Assembly: GCA_004194705.1 (NCBI GenBank)
Contig: SADC01000589.1
Span: 1 to 64,000, forward strand
DNA length: 64,000 nt
Direction: 5' to 3'
DNA from: Ditylenchus dipsaci
Taxonomy: Eukaryota; Nematoda; Chromadorea; Rhabditida; Anguinidae
Of this stretch, positions 10,525 to 21,087 are shown piece after piece. Below the pieces are notes generated by a model. That model made no database searches. It saw only the letters and a program-made list of their open reading frames with translations, and was not told the origin of the DNA. A program made the translations under genes and the position numbers. Position 1 is the first letter of the stretch. The number at the start of each line of letters is the position of its first letter.

Positions 10525-11664
10525 TAGAGTTGCTGAACGGTCAAATGACCGGTCATATGACGTCATATGACCGGTCATTTAATAGAAAATGACTGGTCGT
10601 ATAGATTTTGGTCATTTTCTAGTTCTCGTTTCTTTTGAACCGGTCGACGTTAGGATAGTTCCCATGTGTCGTTTGCTGAATGTTATTGCTTCATCACTGT
10701 ATTTCCCTCATGCCTCGATTTCAGGTTGCCATATCGATGAAAAAGACACTTGCCTGGTGCTGAAATTATTACGAGCGGAAGAAAGAGATTAGCAGCAAAG
10801 AAAAGGAAGCATTCGTTGCATACTGCAAATTCTGTCAAGACCGCTACGCCCCACGCAGGTCGTATCGAGAAGCACTTAAAGGTTTGTATCTGCTGAAGTT
10901 TATTAGTTGGAATTTCATTTTGATGGTTTCATGACTGCAAAAAAGTTGGGGCTGAGGCTAAGAAAGAGATCGATCGCTTGTAAAAAAATCAAGTGGAGAG
11001 CCTCTGAAGAATATCGTCAAGGGGTCAGAGGACAGCAGCTCGCAGACAAGCAGGCCTGGGATCAAAGGTTTCTTTGACACCGTGAGCTAAGAAGATCAGA
11101 AAGAAGCAGACATTCTCCTTACTAGGGTTGGTCTTTAACACTTATTACATGATTGTCATCCTTTCGTTTCCAGGCTTTCACATTTATACTGCCCCTACTG
11201 AGAGGAACTGGTCTCTGAGAGGTGGAATCCATACGAAGCTCCGGAACAGGTTTTTTATTTTATAACTTTTGCCTTAATATTGTTGATGATTATGTGTGGT
11301 TTCTCCAGAAAGAAGGTCGACACCACCAGCCAAGTCGTCTTAATAAGGCACAATCTACTGCTGGAGTACAGGGATCTCTTCAAGAAAGCAGTGAATTCAG
11401 AGATTTTGGAGGAAGCAAATAAAAATGAAGAAGAAAATCTCTCGAGCGAAATCCATGAATTGTTTATGGATGATTTCAGTTGAGAGTGGATAGATGTATG
11501 TGTACGAATGTACTTGTTTCGATCAATAAAGCGTTTTTGTACCACAATTAGCACTATTTGCAAGAGGCATCTGAAATTAGGAAAATGACAGAAAATGACG
11601 TCATTTTAGAAAATGACCGGTCATATGACCGCTTTAGAAAATGACCGGTCATTTAGCAACTCTA
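10525..11664 (+). mobile_element. hAT transposon, internally deleted, with exact 8-bp TSD
   Basis: GTCGTGAC at 10517-10524 and 11665-11672 is a perfect 8-bp duplication. The ends are TAGAGTTGCTGAACGGTC and the inverse of GACCGGTCATTTAGCAACTCTA, both followed by repeated ATGACCGGTCAT subterminal sites. The interior on the plus strand retains a BED-finger remnant (YCKFC, then after a frameshift GRIEKHLKVC, about 10828-10885) and the C-terminal dimerisation segment APTERNWSLRGGIHTKLRNR (about 11188-11250). An exon after an intron (about 11310-11480) gives LIRHNLLLEYRDLFKKAV. The catalytic middle is missing, so this is a non-autonomous derivative. Confidence 0.9.
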
Positions 11665-11677
11665 GTCGTGACGGACA

Positions 11678-11914
11678 TACAGGGTGTGTCATAATTACGC
11701 GCGCTTTTTATCAAACAAAGTTTTTGTGGCATTGGTTTTTTCTATAAATTTTATGAACATTTTTTAAAGTCAACCATTCATTTTGTAGCTGACATTCTTA
11801 GCTACAAAATGAGTGGTCAACTTTTATAATAGGCTTTTAAAATTGATATAATAAACACAATGTCGCAAAACCTTTGTTTGAAAAAAAGAGCGCGCAACTC
11901 TGACACACCCTGTA
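11678..11914. mobile_element. Mariner-like MITE, TACAGGGTGTGTCA ends, module C centre
   Basis: Left end TACAGGGTGTGTCATAATTA; right end the inverse (CTCTGACACACCCTGTA). Both arms continue through GCGCGC and CAAACAAAG. The centre (about 11769-11821) is a second palindrome around CATTTTGTAGCTGACATTC, shared with elements that have other ends. Confidence 0.8.
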
Positions 11915-11993
11915 CATAAAAAAAAAGAAGCATCATTTTGGTTGTTTACACATACATCCGACATAAATGTTGAAGATAATCAAAAAATACAGT

Positions 11994-13020
11994 TACCGTA
12001 TTTCCTCTAATAAGCGCCCCGGGGCGCTTATTTTTCAAACCCCTAAAAATTTTGAAATTGACAATCAGAAATGGCCTTAACTCCAAAACTTGGCTTGAGT
12101 TCAGAATCCCCCCCCACGGGGACTGATCAGGTGGAGGAGATAACTTCATATTCGTGTTTCTCGACCCCGATTTCATGAGAAAGCCGGCTGTTTTTTGGTT
12201 CTGAGAAAAAAATTTTTTTCGAACCACAGGGGGTATCATGGTTTTTTAGTCAAAATTTCGAAAATTTGAATTGGCGCCTTTTGAATTTTAAAGGGAATAA
12301 GGCTGTATTGGGAGGGGAAGGGAATAAAAGGGGCCACTGATCACACAGGGCCCACTAACAAGAAGATGTTGAACATAGTTTTGAATACTGGGGCCTACCG
12401 CATAAATAAACTCTGGTATGCATGCTTTTTCATGCATCCAGAGTCACTTTCGAGTGATTTGTGTCTAAGGTATGTGGGTGTGCGCATCTCAACTCCAAGC
12501 CCCCAAGCCCCCTGCGCCCCCGAAGGGGGCGCAGGGGCTTGAGAGTTAGAGATGCGCGCACACACTTACCTTAGACATGATTCCGAGAAGTACTCTTGAC
12601 CATAAAATGCATATAGAGTCTTTTTTTGCCACGGCCCAGTTGAAAACATGGTGAGGCAGTCGAAGAATATAGATATTCAAATTTATAATGTTCTGCCATA
12701 AAAGTGGCCCCCTTTTATTCCCTTCCCCTCCAATTCAGCCCTTATTCCCTTTTAAATTCAAAAGGCGCCAATTTAAATTTTTCAAATTTTGACTAAAAAA
12801 CCATGATACCCCCCCTGTGGTTCGAAAAAATTTTTTTTCTCAGAACCAAAAAAACAGCCGGCTTTCTCATGAAATCGGGGTCGAGAAACACGAATATGAA
12901 GTTATCTCCTCCACCTGATCAGTCCCGTGGGGGGATTCTGAACTGCAACCCAAAACTTTAGTCAAAAAATAGGGGGGGGGGCTTATTGGAGCGGGTGCGC
13001 TTATTAGAGGAAATACGGTA
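11994..13020. mobile_element. TACCGTAT-family palindromic element (1 kb) with module A
   Basis: Left end TACCGTATTTCCTCTAATAA; right end the inverse (TTATTAGAGGAAATACGGTA). The inverted arms extend about 300 bp (GGGGTCGAGAAACACGAATA in both orientations). The centre about 12370-12660 is palindromic module A. TA is a plausible target. There is no ORF beyond incidental ones. Confidence 0.85.
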
Positions 13021-13056
13021 ATAAAAATAAATTTATTTAATCCAAATAGGCATTAG

Positions 13057-13730
13057 TCAATGAGGATATCCACAATGCACTTCCAGTGAAATCTCGACCA
13101 ATCTGCAGTCGCCCAGCCTCCACAACCACCATTCTCCTTGTTCGGGTCCTTGGAGTTGTTGATGGGTGTTGTAGGTGTGGTAACGAAGGCATTGTCGGTT
13201 CATGCTGGGTATTTTGGAGATGACCGAGTCCCGGTCAGCCCCTTTGCACTGTATATTGCACACTGTCCTGCTCGCACTACTCTTCTCACCTGCAATTTGT
13301 GGTTGGTCTAACCAGATTATGAGCTGGATTATGGCTAACCAAACGGATCATCAGCAAAGTCTTCCTTGCAATCAGCTGGTCTAGCTTCCACCCCCTCATC
13401 TCCCTCCTTGCCTATTGTCAAATGGCAGTGGCCAGATCGTTGGCCATCAGGGCTGGCTGCACAATACAGCGTCCTTCTTTCTGGAATCGAGTGAGTGAGT
13501 GTAATGGAATTTAGGAAAATCATGTGAAATTTGGGAAGAAAAGATTGGGAGAAAAAGGGGGTCTCAAGTACAAGTGCTCCACGAAAATTTTGACAATTAA
13601 GCTTTGACAACTCACGCCAATTCACAATCCTGTTGTAGTCGACTGCTGGTTGGGCAGAATTTTCTTCTTGTTGTACGGAATCAGACGTTATTGTCAATAT
13701 GGTGTAAATACACAATAAATAATACATCAT
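13057..13730 (-). CDS. Small secreted eight-cysteine protein, three exons
   Basis: Not recognised as a named family. Exons (minus): 13616-13730, 13340-13480 and 13057-13289, giving 162 residues plus a stop. The spliced length is a multiple of three, and all junctions keep one frame (introns of 135 and 50 bp; donors GTGAGT and GTTAGC; acceptors TTCCAG and TTGCAG). The N-terminus [18 protein letters not shown] looks like a signal peptide. The mature part has eight cysteines, which suits four disulphides, with the segment [20 protein letters not shown] early and a C-terminal CLRYHTYN ... [14 protein letters not shown] ... VHCGYPH. It is probably an extracellular protein of nematode-restricted type. 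It lies 37 bp from the right end of a TACCGTAT element. A read-through of the first intron is open but has the weaker coding look. The gene could also be a decayed family member. Confidence 0.6.
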
Positions 13731-14210
13731 CTATGTATTATGAAATAAATAGAATAAATATATCAGTTTAGAACCAAAAACAAATGACTGGATGAAAAGA
13801 ATGTTATTGATGTTGCAAAATTACAACACAACTATTTTTTCAGTTGGTATAGAAATTAGATGGAAGAAATGTTCAAGGTTAGCACAGTTATCAATTGACC
13901 TAGTTCTGGTAACAATGATGATAGAAAAAAAACAATGATTACATCAAAAAAATACACATCATAAGAATTTTTTTATGCGATTTTACATCCAAAAAAGGTT
14001 GCTTTGGTCTCGAAAAGCTATTTTTTCAGATTTTTTTAATTTTTGATTTGTATCTTTGTTTTGACCAATAAAAAACACACCCCGACCTTGAAAAAAAAAG
14101 ACAGCTCCATCGCCTAAATGTAATAAGAACAAATTAAATAATTTTACGAATATTTTTCAATTAAAGCCCTTAAATTTTACATTCAAATATTCAACAAAAA
14201 ACATAAATGA
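13731..14210. other. Upstream region of the secreted-protein gene; no other gene
   Basis: AT-rich and T-tract-rich, with no ORF or repeat boundary that I can support. It would contain the promoter of the minus-strand gene ending at 13730, but no specific promoter element is convincing. Confidence 0.35.
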
Positions 14211-14214
14211 TTAA

Positions 14215-14285
14215 AGTGAGGATCGAGCCTGCGACATGAAAAAATGGGATTTGCACATATACCACTGCACCAAATGGCACATTAT
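14215..14285 (-). repeat. tRNA-derived SINE fragment
   Basis: On the minus strand TTTGGTGCAGTGGTATATG resembles a tRNA A box and GCAGGCTCGATCCTCAC a B box, about 40 bp apart. Stem pairing is too poor for a working tRNA. Confidence 0.5.
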
Positions 14286-14715
14286 AACTATTTAGTTTAC
14301 ACATTCTAATGATAAAGTTGCCCTTTTCAAAATAAGATTTCCTAGAACTACACGGCTACAGCACAAAAGCTTCTTACGGATCACTGACAAGCTCCGTTAA
14401 GGCTATATTGCCATATAAAGTTTGTTGACAGGGCACGGGATGGTCATGCACTTCTCGTGCAAGCTGATTTTTTTTGTTGAAATTCTATTTATTTTTCTTA
14501 CTAGTTTTTGCACGCCCTGCGGGCGGGATTTTTCTTTCGATGAACGTTTGTTACGTTTTTTATCAAATAAGACCTTTCACTCTACAATTTTCGAAAATCA
14601 TTTAGGTTCTCAATACAAACTTCTTTGTGTTTAACAGAAAGAGAGAAGCTTCCCCAAAACCTCAAAATGACACAGAACTAAATGGGACTTTTGAAATTTT
14701 CAAGCAGTCTCAAGC

Positions 14716-14874
14716 GGTGACCAGACATTTTCAACAGAAGAATTTGTCGCGCGACATTTTCTGCTTTTTTTAGGTGAAATTCAGTCGTTTCGCTACAATT
14801 TCACCGAAAAATAGAAGAAAATGTCGCGCGACGAAATCCACTAATAGTAAACATGTCTGGTCGACATCTCAAAC
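14716..14874. mobile_element. Small palindromic MITE with TCGCGCGACA arms
   Basis: GACCAGACAT near 14719 is inverted near 14863, and the inner arms TTTGTCGCGCGACATTTTCT and its inverse face each other across about 50 bp. Confidence 0.6.
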
Positions 14875-14972
14875 AAATATTTATATTTCAAGTAAACTAT
14901 GTTTGTTATGATCAGATTTGAGATTTGAGAAAACAATTTTCCCGAAATTGCCTTGGTCCACCATTACATTTC

Positions 14973-15140
14973 AAAACTTTTTGAATTCCCGCCAAATTTT
15001 TAAGTTAAACCTTTTCTTTTTTGACCTAAATAAGACTTTGCAGTCATAACTGCAAAACTTTATTGAAGTCAATATTAAAGTCGAAAAAGAAAAATTTGGA
15101 TTCAAAAATTTGACAGGAATTCAAAATTTTTTGAGAGGTC
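14973..15140. repeat. Imperfect hairpin repeat
   Basis: TTTTTGAATTCC...CAAATTT at about 14978-15000 reappears inverted at about 15098-15132. The intervening AAAGTCTTATTT-like arms also pair. There is no coding signal. Confidence 0.45.
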
Positions 15141-15409
15141 AGGGGCTACCAAAGCAAAATTTCGGATTTTTTTTCTGATGATGGCAAACATAATAAACAT
15201 GCAAAAAATATTACTAGTCATGGATATCAGATTCGCTATGTAGTTGGTGAAAAAGGGAGTTTTAGGGGGCTACAAAGTTTGTGAACAACCTAATAATTTT
15301 TTAGGCTAACAGGGGAACCGTTCGAATTGTGAACTCGAATTCGAATATTCTGTTAGTTGCATCTTGTAGAGCATGGTCGATTTACTCGAACGAAACTAAA
15401 TATTTTATA

Positions 15410-15605
15410 TTTTTCGCCATCAGACATCTTGCGAAGGGACCTGCGCAACAATGAATTGCATAGAATTAGTTTGCGTATGAATAGCTCGCGTATAAAGAGA
15501 TATCGTGAAAGCAGTTCGCGTAAGAGTATACTACATAAGAGTGTGCTAACTAAAAGCAGGCTGAGGAGAGAAAGTTGCGCAAAAGTGCCTTGCGCAAGAG
15601 TTTAT
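15410..15605. repeat. Degenerate array with TTGCGCAA/TCGCGTA cores
   Basis: About ten loosely repeated 15-20 bp units (for example GTTTGCGTATGAATAGCTCGC). The open frame across it on the plus strand is a by-product of the array and not a recognisable protein. Confidence 0.45.
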
Positions 15606-15847
15606 TGAATTTGCATAGAAACGTTGCGATCCGCGTCTGCAGATATTTTGATGTGCATTTTGATGCGGCAGTAGTCGTTTTGATTCGACCATCAATTGAA
15701 GCACATCGATTCAAACGAATTTCGAGACAGACAACGTGACAGAGAAACGGACACTCCATGAGTTTTAGTATACATGATTGGTGGCAGATTATTGCCTGAA
15801 TTGTGCTCACTAGGTGCACTTTACAGCCCAGACACAATCATTAGTTA

Positions 15848-16620
15848 TACAGGGTGGTCCGAGAGATTCCTACCATTTCAAATGACCATAACGTTTTCCG
15901 TAGGTCATTTCCAAAATACTTTCTGAATGGTCCTGTTTCTTGGGTGTCCCTTGGACGGGCAAGGCCCAAACCGCAGGGGTACCAAGCGAATATAGTTCTT
16001 TTCACTAGAGAGGGGTATTTCATAATTTTTTGTAAATCATGTTCAAAGGATTCATAAGTAATAAAAAAATGTTTCTTTGTTTTTTCTGAATAAAAAAACA
16101 ATTTTTTTTGCAAAAATTTTTTTGACTAAAATTTGACTATTAGCTTTGGGAAACCAAGGCGAAATAAGTTTTTTGGTCAACTTTCGGGCAAACCTTTTTT
16201 TGAAATTTTTTTTATTTGGAAAAGTATAAGAAAACAACTTTTTTATGGTTTTAAAAATTAATTAGGAGTCATTCAAACTTGATTTTCAAAAAATTTAAAA
16301 TGATGATGTTTTCAAAATAGCGGTCGGGGGTAGGTCAGTGGTAGAGTGCTGAGGGGGTCCGAAAGTGGTCGGCATCGGTTCCAGCACGCTTTTAGCTTTT
16401 CAAATAAAATGACAAATTTGAATTAAAAAAATTCTCGTTTAATTATAGCTGGTCCCCGCCTTTTGCCAATTGCTGGTAGGCTCCTTTAAATAGCCGCGAA
16501 AAAAGTCAACAAGTTTAGCAGTCATACCATAAAATAAGAATTGTAGGACAAGTTGGCGAAAATAATTTCTCACAATAGGCATAAGATCAAACCGTAAAAT
16601 TATGTTAGAATAAACTTTTG
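15848..16620. repeat. Mariner-like MITE end, interior unresolved
   Basis: TACAGGGTGGTCCGAGAGAT at 15848 is a left end. A related inverted end occurs far away at about 22230-22298 (CTTGGGCCATCCTGTA), and a related interior at about 62300-62560. No matching right end lies nearby, so the copy is truncated or disrupted. A tRNA-like stretch lies inside at 16325-16395. Confidence 0.45.
16325..16395 (+). repeat. tRNA-like sequence (SINE head or tRNA pseudogene)
   Basis: TAGGTCAGTGGTAGAGTGCT is a good A box/D arm and GCATCGGTTCCAGCACGC a weak B box, about 35 bp apart. I could not form an acceptor stem, so a functional tRNA is unlikely. Confidence 0.4.
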
Positions 16621-16790
16621 AGTATCGTATTTATTCTAATAGAAGCGTAGTCTCTATTCTAAATCCTTCACCTAGTGCCAAAACTAGAAGGTGAGCGATT
16701 TTTTTTTCATTTTTAAAACTGAGTCCGAATTTTTTGAATTTTTTTTTTTGATAAATAGAAGATCATGAGCCTCAGTCAGAATGAATACAG

Positions 16791-16951
16791 TACAGTATAT
16801 TCCCACTATAACGTGACCTTGGAGACCACCCTAGGGTCTATATTGGGCATTGAGCTGAGTCAGCCTTCGTTTTGTACGGCCGATCGAATCTCTTTCGGGG
16901 TAATGGGACTTACGTTATAAAGAGGTGGAGTTATAGCAGGACTCCACTGTA
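16791..16951. mobile_element. MITE, TACAGT ends
   Basis: Left TACAGTATATTCCCACTATA and right GAGTTATAGCAGGACTCCACTGTA are imperfect inverted ends; CTATAACG/CGTTATA repeats continue inward. TA-type target. Confidence 0.6.
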
Positions 16952-17011
16952 TCACTGATAGGAAAAATATCTTGTCGCAAAACAGAGAGATTTTCAACGT
17001 GACAATTCATT

Positions 17012-18411
17012 GGGTTGGCAGACTTACGGACAATATTTTGCGGATGCGTGTTTCCGGACGTGATTTTTGCGGACGGAGCTTTGCGGACGAGGTTTTGCGC
17101 CTCAACACTTGCGGATCAAATCTTGCGGTTATGGGTAAAAATCTCCCCGCAAAAATCCCCCCAGCGAAAATTCCCCCCAGCAAAAATCCCCCCGCAAAAA
17201 TCCCCCAGCAAGAATCCCAGCACAAATCCTCCAGAATAGAGATTGAAGTTAAATTGACATTCATTCACGGACTCGGACGTAAAATAGGCAAATTATTGTC
17301 AATATTATCAATATTTTAGTCAAAATCGGGACCCTAAACACGGTTTGATAATACTAAAATAGCGGTTTTGCTATTCGGAATCCCCGCATCGAGCTAGGAA
17401 AATACCTTAACTAGCTGAGGGTACCTGAGGCTACTATGTAAGTATCTTAACCGATGCTGGCAGCAAACACCAATCTTTCTAACCAAACAGCTTCAAAATT
17501 CCTATTTTGGTTACTTTAGCATAGCAACAACCTATAATTCAACTTCCCCAAGAATCGGTAGTAGGGCACCCTAATAGTTGTACTGAAATGGTAGAATTTA
17601 GGTAGTGAAATCTGGGTGGTGGTACTTCTAGTACTAGTACTACCTCGGCAGTGGTACTTACCTAATAACATCTTCTTATCAGGTATCCAGGTGGCGTTAA
17701 CTGGTTGGTTAGGGTATCTACATAGCAGCTAAGGTCTTTTAGGCATTGCAAGTTAGCTTTAGGTATTGTGAGTAAACTAATGACTATACTACACCATCCA
17801 GGTGATAAAGTCATTACCTCGTTTCATGCTTCGGTACTGCGATTTACATCGGTACTGGGACGTCTCTAACTATTAAATAGTGCTCATGACATGATTTTGG
17901 TCAGAATACCGTGGTTTTGAAATATATTTGCCTGAATATATATTTGCCTCACTTCAATTTCTATTCTGGGGGATTTTTGCGGGGGGATTTTTGCTGGGGG
18001 GATTTTTGTCGGGGGATTTTTGCTGGGGGATTTTTGCGGGGGGATTTTTACCAATAACCAATCTTGCGGACGCAAGATTTGCGGACGAACATTTGCGGAC
18101 GAGAAGTTGCGAACTTCATATAAGCATCGCCTAAGTCACACCTTCGACTAACTTCGTTTTTAATGCTGTCATCCTTCACTCCGAATTGAGATACCTTCTT
18201 TTTTCTGCTCCTTTTCTGCCAAACTTCGGTTTATCCGCAAAAAGTCGGTCCGCAAATGTTCGTCCGCAAATGTTGCGTCTGCAAAATTTGGTCCGCAAAG
18301 TCTCGTCCGCAAATCTTTGTCCGCAAATTTTCGTCCGCAAATATTGCGTCCGCAGAATTTGGTGCGCAAGTGTTGCGTCCGCAAAATATTGTCCGCAAGT
18401 CTCGCCAACCC
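17012..18411. mobile_element. 1.4-kb element with arrayed ends and 8-bp TSD
   Basis: AATTCATT at 17004-17011 and 18412-18419 is an exact duplication. The ends GGGTTGGCAGACTTACGGAC and the inverse of GTCCGCAAGTCTCGCCAACCC match. Subterminal arrays of TTTGCGGACG units (about 17020-17110, 18070-18120 and 18235-18400) and of GGGGGATTTTTGC units (about 17130-17220 and 17960-18050) occur in both orientations. Proline-rich ORFs across the arrays are artefacts. The middle (about 17280-17930) has no recognised protein. Confidence 0.85.
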
Positions 18412-18470
18412 AATTCATTTAGCAATAATCCTGGATGCCTCTAGTTTCAACTGGTCGATTAAAAATCAAA

Positions 18471-18901
18471 TACAGTCGAGTCTCTATATAGCATCCACCC
18501 AAAAGTTCGTTCCCACCTCGGGTCCGACACTTTTTTTAGCTCAATTTCTAAAGTATTTTGCCAAAACTGATTCGTCAGTCTAGTCGGAAATATCACAGGG
18601 ATTCCGATTTTGCCGATCGTTTCTCAGAAACATGGTAATTTTGCCATTTAGACCCGCAAACCTCTATATAGCATCGCCTTAAATCTCAAAAAGGCGATGC
18701 TATATAGAGGTTTGCGGGTCTGAATGGCAAAATTACCATGTTTCTGAGAAACGATCGGCAAAATCGGAATCCCTGTGATATTTCCGACTAGACTGACGAA
18801 TCAGTTTTGGCAAAATACTTTAGAAATTGAGCTAAAAAAAGTGTCGGACCCGAGGTGGGAACGAACTTTTGGGGTGGATGCTATATAGAGACTCGACTGT
18901 A
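18471..18901. mobile_element. Nearly perfect 431-bp hairpin MITE, TACAGTCGAG ends
   Basis: Two arms of about 210 bp are almost identical inverted copies around a loop of about 10 bp at 18681-18690. Outer ends are TACAGTCGAGTCTCTATATA and its inverse. Diverged relatives with the same inner phrases (AAGTTCGTTCCC, GGGTCCGACA, CCGATTTTGCCGATCG) lie at 19570-19750, 20625-21019, 21600-21770, 33151-33900 and 34950-35060. The low divergence between arms points to a recent insertion. Confidence 0.9.
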
Positions 18902-19239
18902 TACATGGTTTCAGAAAATAATCGTTGAGTACAAGTTTGACGGGCCAGAAGCTGAAAAACCTCTGCTCCTCATTCAAGGCTGTCCCGGTGCAGTTCTCTA
19001 TAGCTTGACTAAAAAAAGACTGAGATTTGGAGGTATTCGGCCACTTTTTAATAGCCAGCTCAATAATTTACTTCAGATACCTGTCGCTTCTAGACTGGAC
19101 CCAGCATTTCTCTTTCTTACGGTTACAGAGCTCGGTTGGTACCAGTGCACAATGAAGGCGCTAAACCTACAACTAATGAAGGAAAGACGGCGATTGGATT
19201 CTCGGTCAAAAACTTCAAGCCAGAAAGTCAAGTGACGGT

Positions 19240-19755
19240 TAGTTTCCAAACTGTCATTCTATCTTTTGCACTACTCGTTTGATCTTAGATATTGGCTGGT
19301 GACCCAATCGGCATGCTCATATCCGAGAAATCCAATGAATAGCCTCTTGCTACCATCGTTTTTTCTTTAAACGATGTTCTTCTAAAGCCTGGCATTTTTT
19401 TCAAATTTTGTGTACTTTTTTGTCAAAGTTGTCGGGCTAGTGACTGGGACTATTTGGAAAAGCTCGTTGATCAAATTATGGAAATTTATGCATGAATCGT
19501 TCTTTGATCTTCCTATTGCTGGTTTAAAGAAAATTTAAAAAAAGTGCAAAAAAAACAGCAAAGAGATCAAGGCAAAAAACTGTCATTTTTTCTTATAGGG
19601 CCTTTTTTCCTCTGAAAAACAAAACCTAGATTTAATGGTTGGCGAAATCAGAATCCTTACAATTTTTGTGATCAGACTGTCAAAACAAAATTGGCAAAAA
19701 CCTTCAAAAATATTGGAGCCAGCTGCGGGTCAAAATGGATGTTTGACTGTAATAA
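19240..19755. other. No gene; degraded relative of the 18471 hairpin family
   Basis: From about 19570 to 19750 the phrases GGCGAAATCAGAATCCTTAC and GATCAGACTGTCAAAACA and the end GTTTGACTGTA match one half of the TACAGTC hairpin family. Nothing else is supported. Confidence 0.4.
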
Positions 19756-20344
19756 CTAATCAATCACATATTTATTGAATCTCCTTCTTCTTCTCCTCTT
19801 TCTCAATCCAGCCCTAAATTCCAGTTTAGTCTCCACATACTTTCCCACCGGAATATTGTCAATAACAGCCTCTGGAATTCCATTTGGCAGCAGACCTCCA
19901 GGCACCCACAATTCATTGGCCTGCACTTCATTGCCACTAGGCATTCTCAGGTGCAGTTGTTGTGGAGTGGGCACATCTATTCGGCGTATGTCCTGGTTGC
20001 TCCACAATCCAGCTGGAATGCCCAGCTCTGCTTCCACCGCTGAAAGGATCCATTGGCTGTGGCCAGGATTTGGTCCATGCTGGAGGTGGGAGTCACAAAC
20101 TGGGCATTGTCCACAGATCCTAATAGTTGGCGGTCCACATGGGCTAGTTCTGCAGCTGTTGCCAAAAAGGTAGCTCCATTACGGAATAGCTGGAGATACT
20201 GTTCAATGTACCAAGTGGGTAAGTATTGCCCGACTGGAGGGTATCTGCTTGTGGTGTTTTTGTAGTTTTTGAGTTTAGAGATGTTCCAACCATGTGTAAA
20301 GGGAATGAGATTGATTGTTGTAGCTTTGGAGGTTGCGAAAAGCC
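19756..20344 (-). pseudogene. Coding exon similar to a C-terminal domain of bacterial polymorphic (Rhs-type) toxins, with a frameshift
   Basis: Seen: one long minus-strand coding tract in two overlapping frames. The upstream frame holds GQYLPTWYIEQYLQLFRNGA and then NAQFVTPTSSMDQILATANG. The downstream frame, from about 20037, holds LGIPAGLW, RRIDVPTP and LRMPSGNEVQANELWVPGG, then PEAVIDNIPVGKY and a basic tail, with the stop at 19756-19758. The frames change near 20040-20045, at one missing base or a sequencing error. Recalled, not searched: the order F-V-T/M ... A-N-G ... L-G-I-P-x-G ... R-I-D ... R-M-P-S-G-N-E ... A-N ... W-x-P-G-G ... E-A-V-I-D ... P-x-G-x-Y resembles C-terminal domains of Rhs-type secreted proteins of bacteria. 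Inferred: possible horizontal transfer. There is no ATG at the start; a splice acceptor (TTATTCAG) precedes 20344, so upstream exons are missing or lie beyond the MITE at 20371-20594. Activity cannot be judged. Confidence 0.5.
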
Positions 20345-20370
20345 CTGAATAAGCTAAGTTTTGGAACACT

Positions 20371-20594
20371 CACCCCAGTCGATTCTGGAATACACATTTA
20401 AGCAAATTGTTTTGCCCGCCCCAAGCCGATTTTTTGGAAATTTTTTATCATGTTTTTTTCATATTTTTATATGCTAATATCTTAAATTTTACAATTTCAT
20501 TTAAAGGGCGGTAAAAACTCAAGAAAAAAATCTAAAAAAATCAGCTTGGGGAACCAAGGCAATCTGCAGTTGTTCCAGAATCGACTAGGGTGGG
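20371..20594. mobile_element. MITE, family CCCAGTCGATTCTGGAA
   Basis: Left CACCCCAGTCGATTCTGGAA and right TTCCAGAATCGACTAGGGTG are inverted copies. Inner text (AAGCCGATTTTTT / AAAAAATCAGCTTGGGG) also pairs. A second member lies at 60484-60726. It sits immediately 5-prime of the toxin-like exon. Confidence 0.75.
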
Positions 20595-20624
20595 TTTTCA
20601 AGAATTGCTCAACTAAATACATTC

Positions 20625-21019
20625 ACAGTCGAACCTGGATACACGGAAACCCCCAAAAGTTCGTTCTCCAGCTGGGTCCGACATTTTTTCAGACCTGTTT
20701 TTGAATGTTTTTATCCATTCTGTTTTGACAGTCTGGTCGCAAATATCGCAAGGATGCCGATTTTGCCGATCGTTTTTTGAAATACAGACACTTTTCACTC
20801 TAAAAAATAAAAACCTATTTCTGAAAAAGGTAAATGAGATAACAAAGTACAGTCTTGTCTCTTTTTATTGTAAAACCTGGGGTCGAGTTTTATCATCGAG
20901 GATTTTTTCAAAGGGATCTAGATTGGGTAGCTCCAAAATTTCTATCAAGATGACAGTCAAACTGAGCCCAATAAAATGAGTCGTTTGCAAGTGCACACTG
21001 AATCGAGACTTCACTGTGC
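20625..21019. repeat. Degraded member of the TACAGTC hairpin family
   Basis: CAGTCGAACCTGGATACACG near 20627, then AAAGTTCGTTCTCC, GGGTCCGACATTTTTTC and CCGATTTTGCCGATCG as in the 18471 hairpin; the right end is GAATCGAGACTTCACTGTG near 21017. The arms are much diverged. Confidence 0.55.
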
Positions 21020-21087
21020 CGAAGTGATATTTGGTACAGAAAGACAACCGTGCAAATCAACAAATGTTATATGTGCTAGGTTTTCTC

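Noticed and set aside
11255..11563. 102-codon minus-strand ORF
   Set aside because: It lies opposite the plus-strand hAT C-terminal coding exon inside a defined hAT element.
17015..18444. Several overlapping ORFs rich in Pro-Pro-Gln-Lys or Ala-Asp-Glu repeats on both strands
   Set aside because: They are translations of the short-unit arrays of the element at 17012-18411, open in several frames at once because the unit lacks stops.
18855..19235. 126-codon plus-strand ORF that starts inside the 18471 hairpin
   Set aside because: The distal part (YKFDGPEAEKPLLLIQGCPG, ELGWYQCTMKALN) looks faintly protein-like, but its start lies in the MITE, no partner exon is seen and no domain is recognised. 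It could be a gene remnant but is not supportable.
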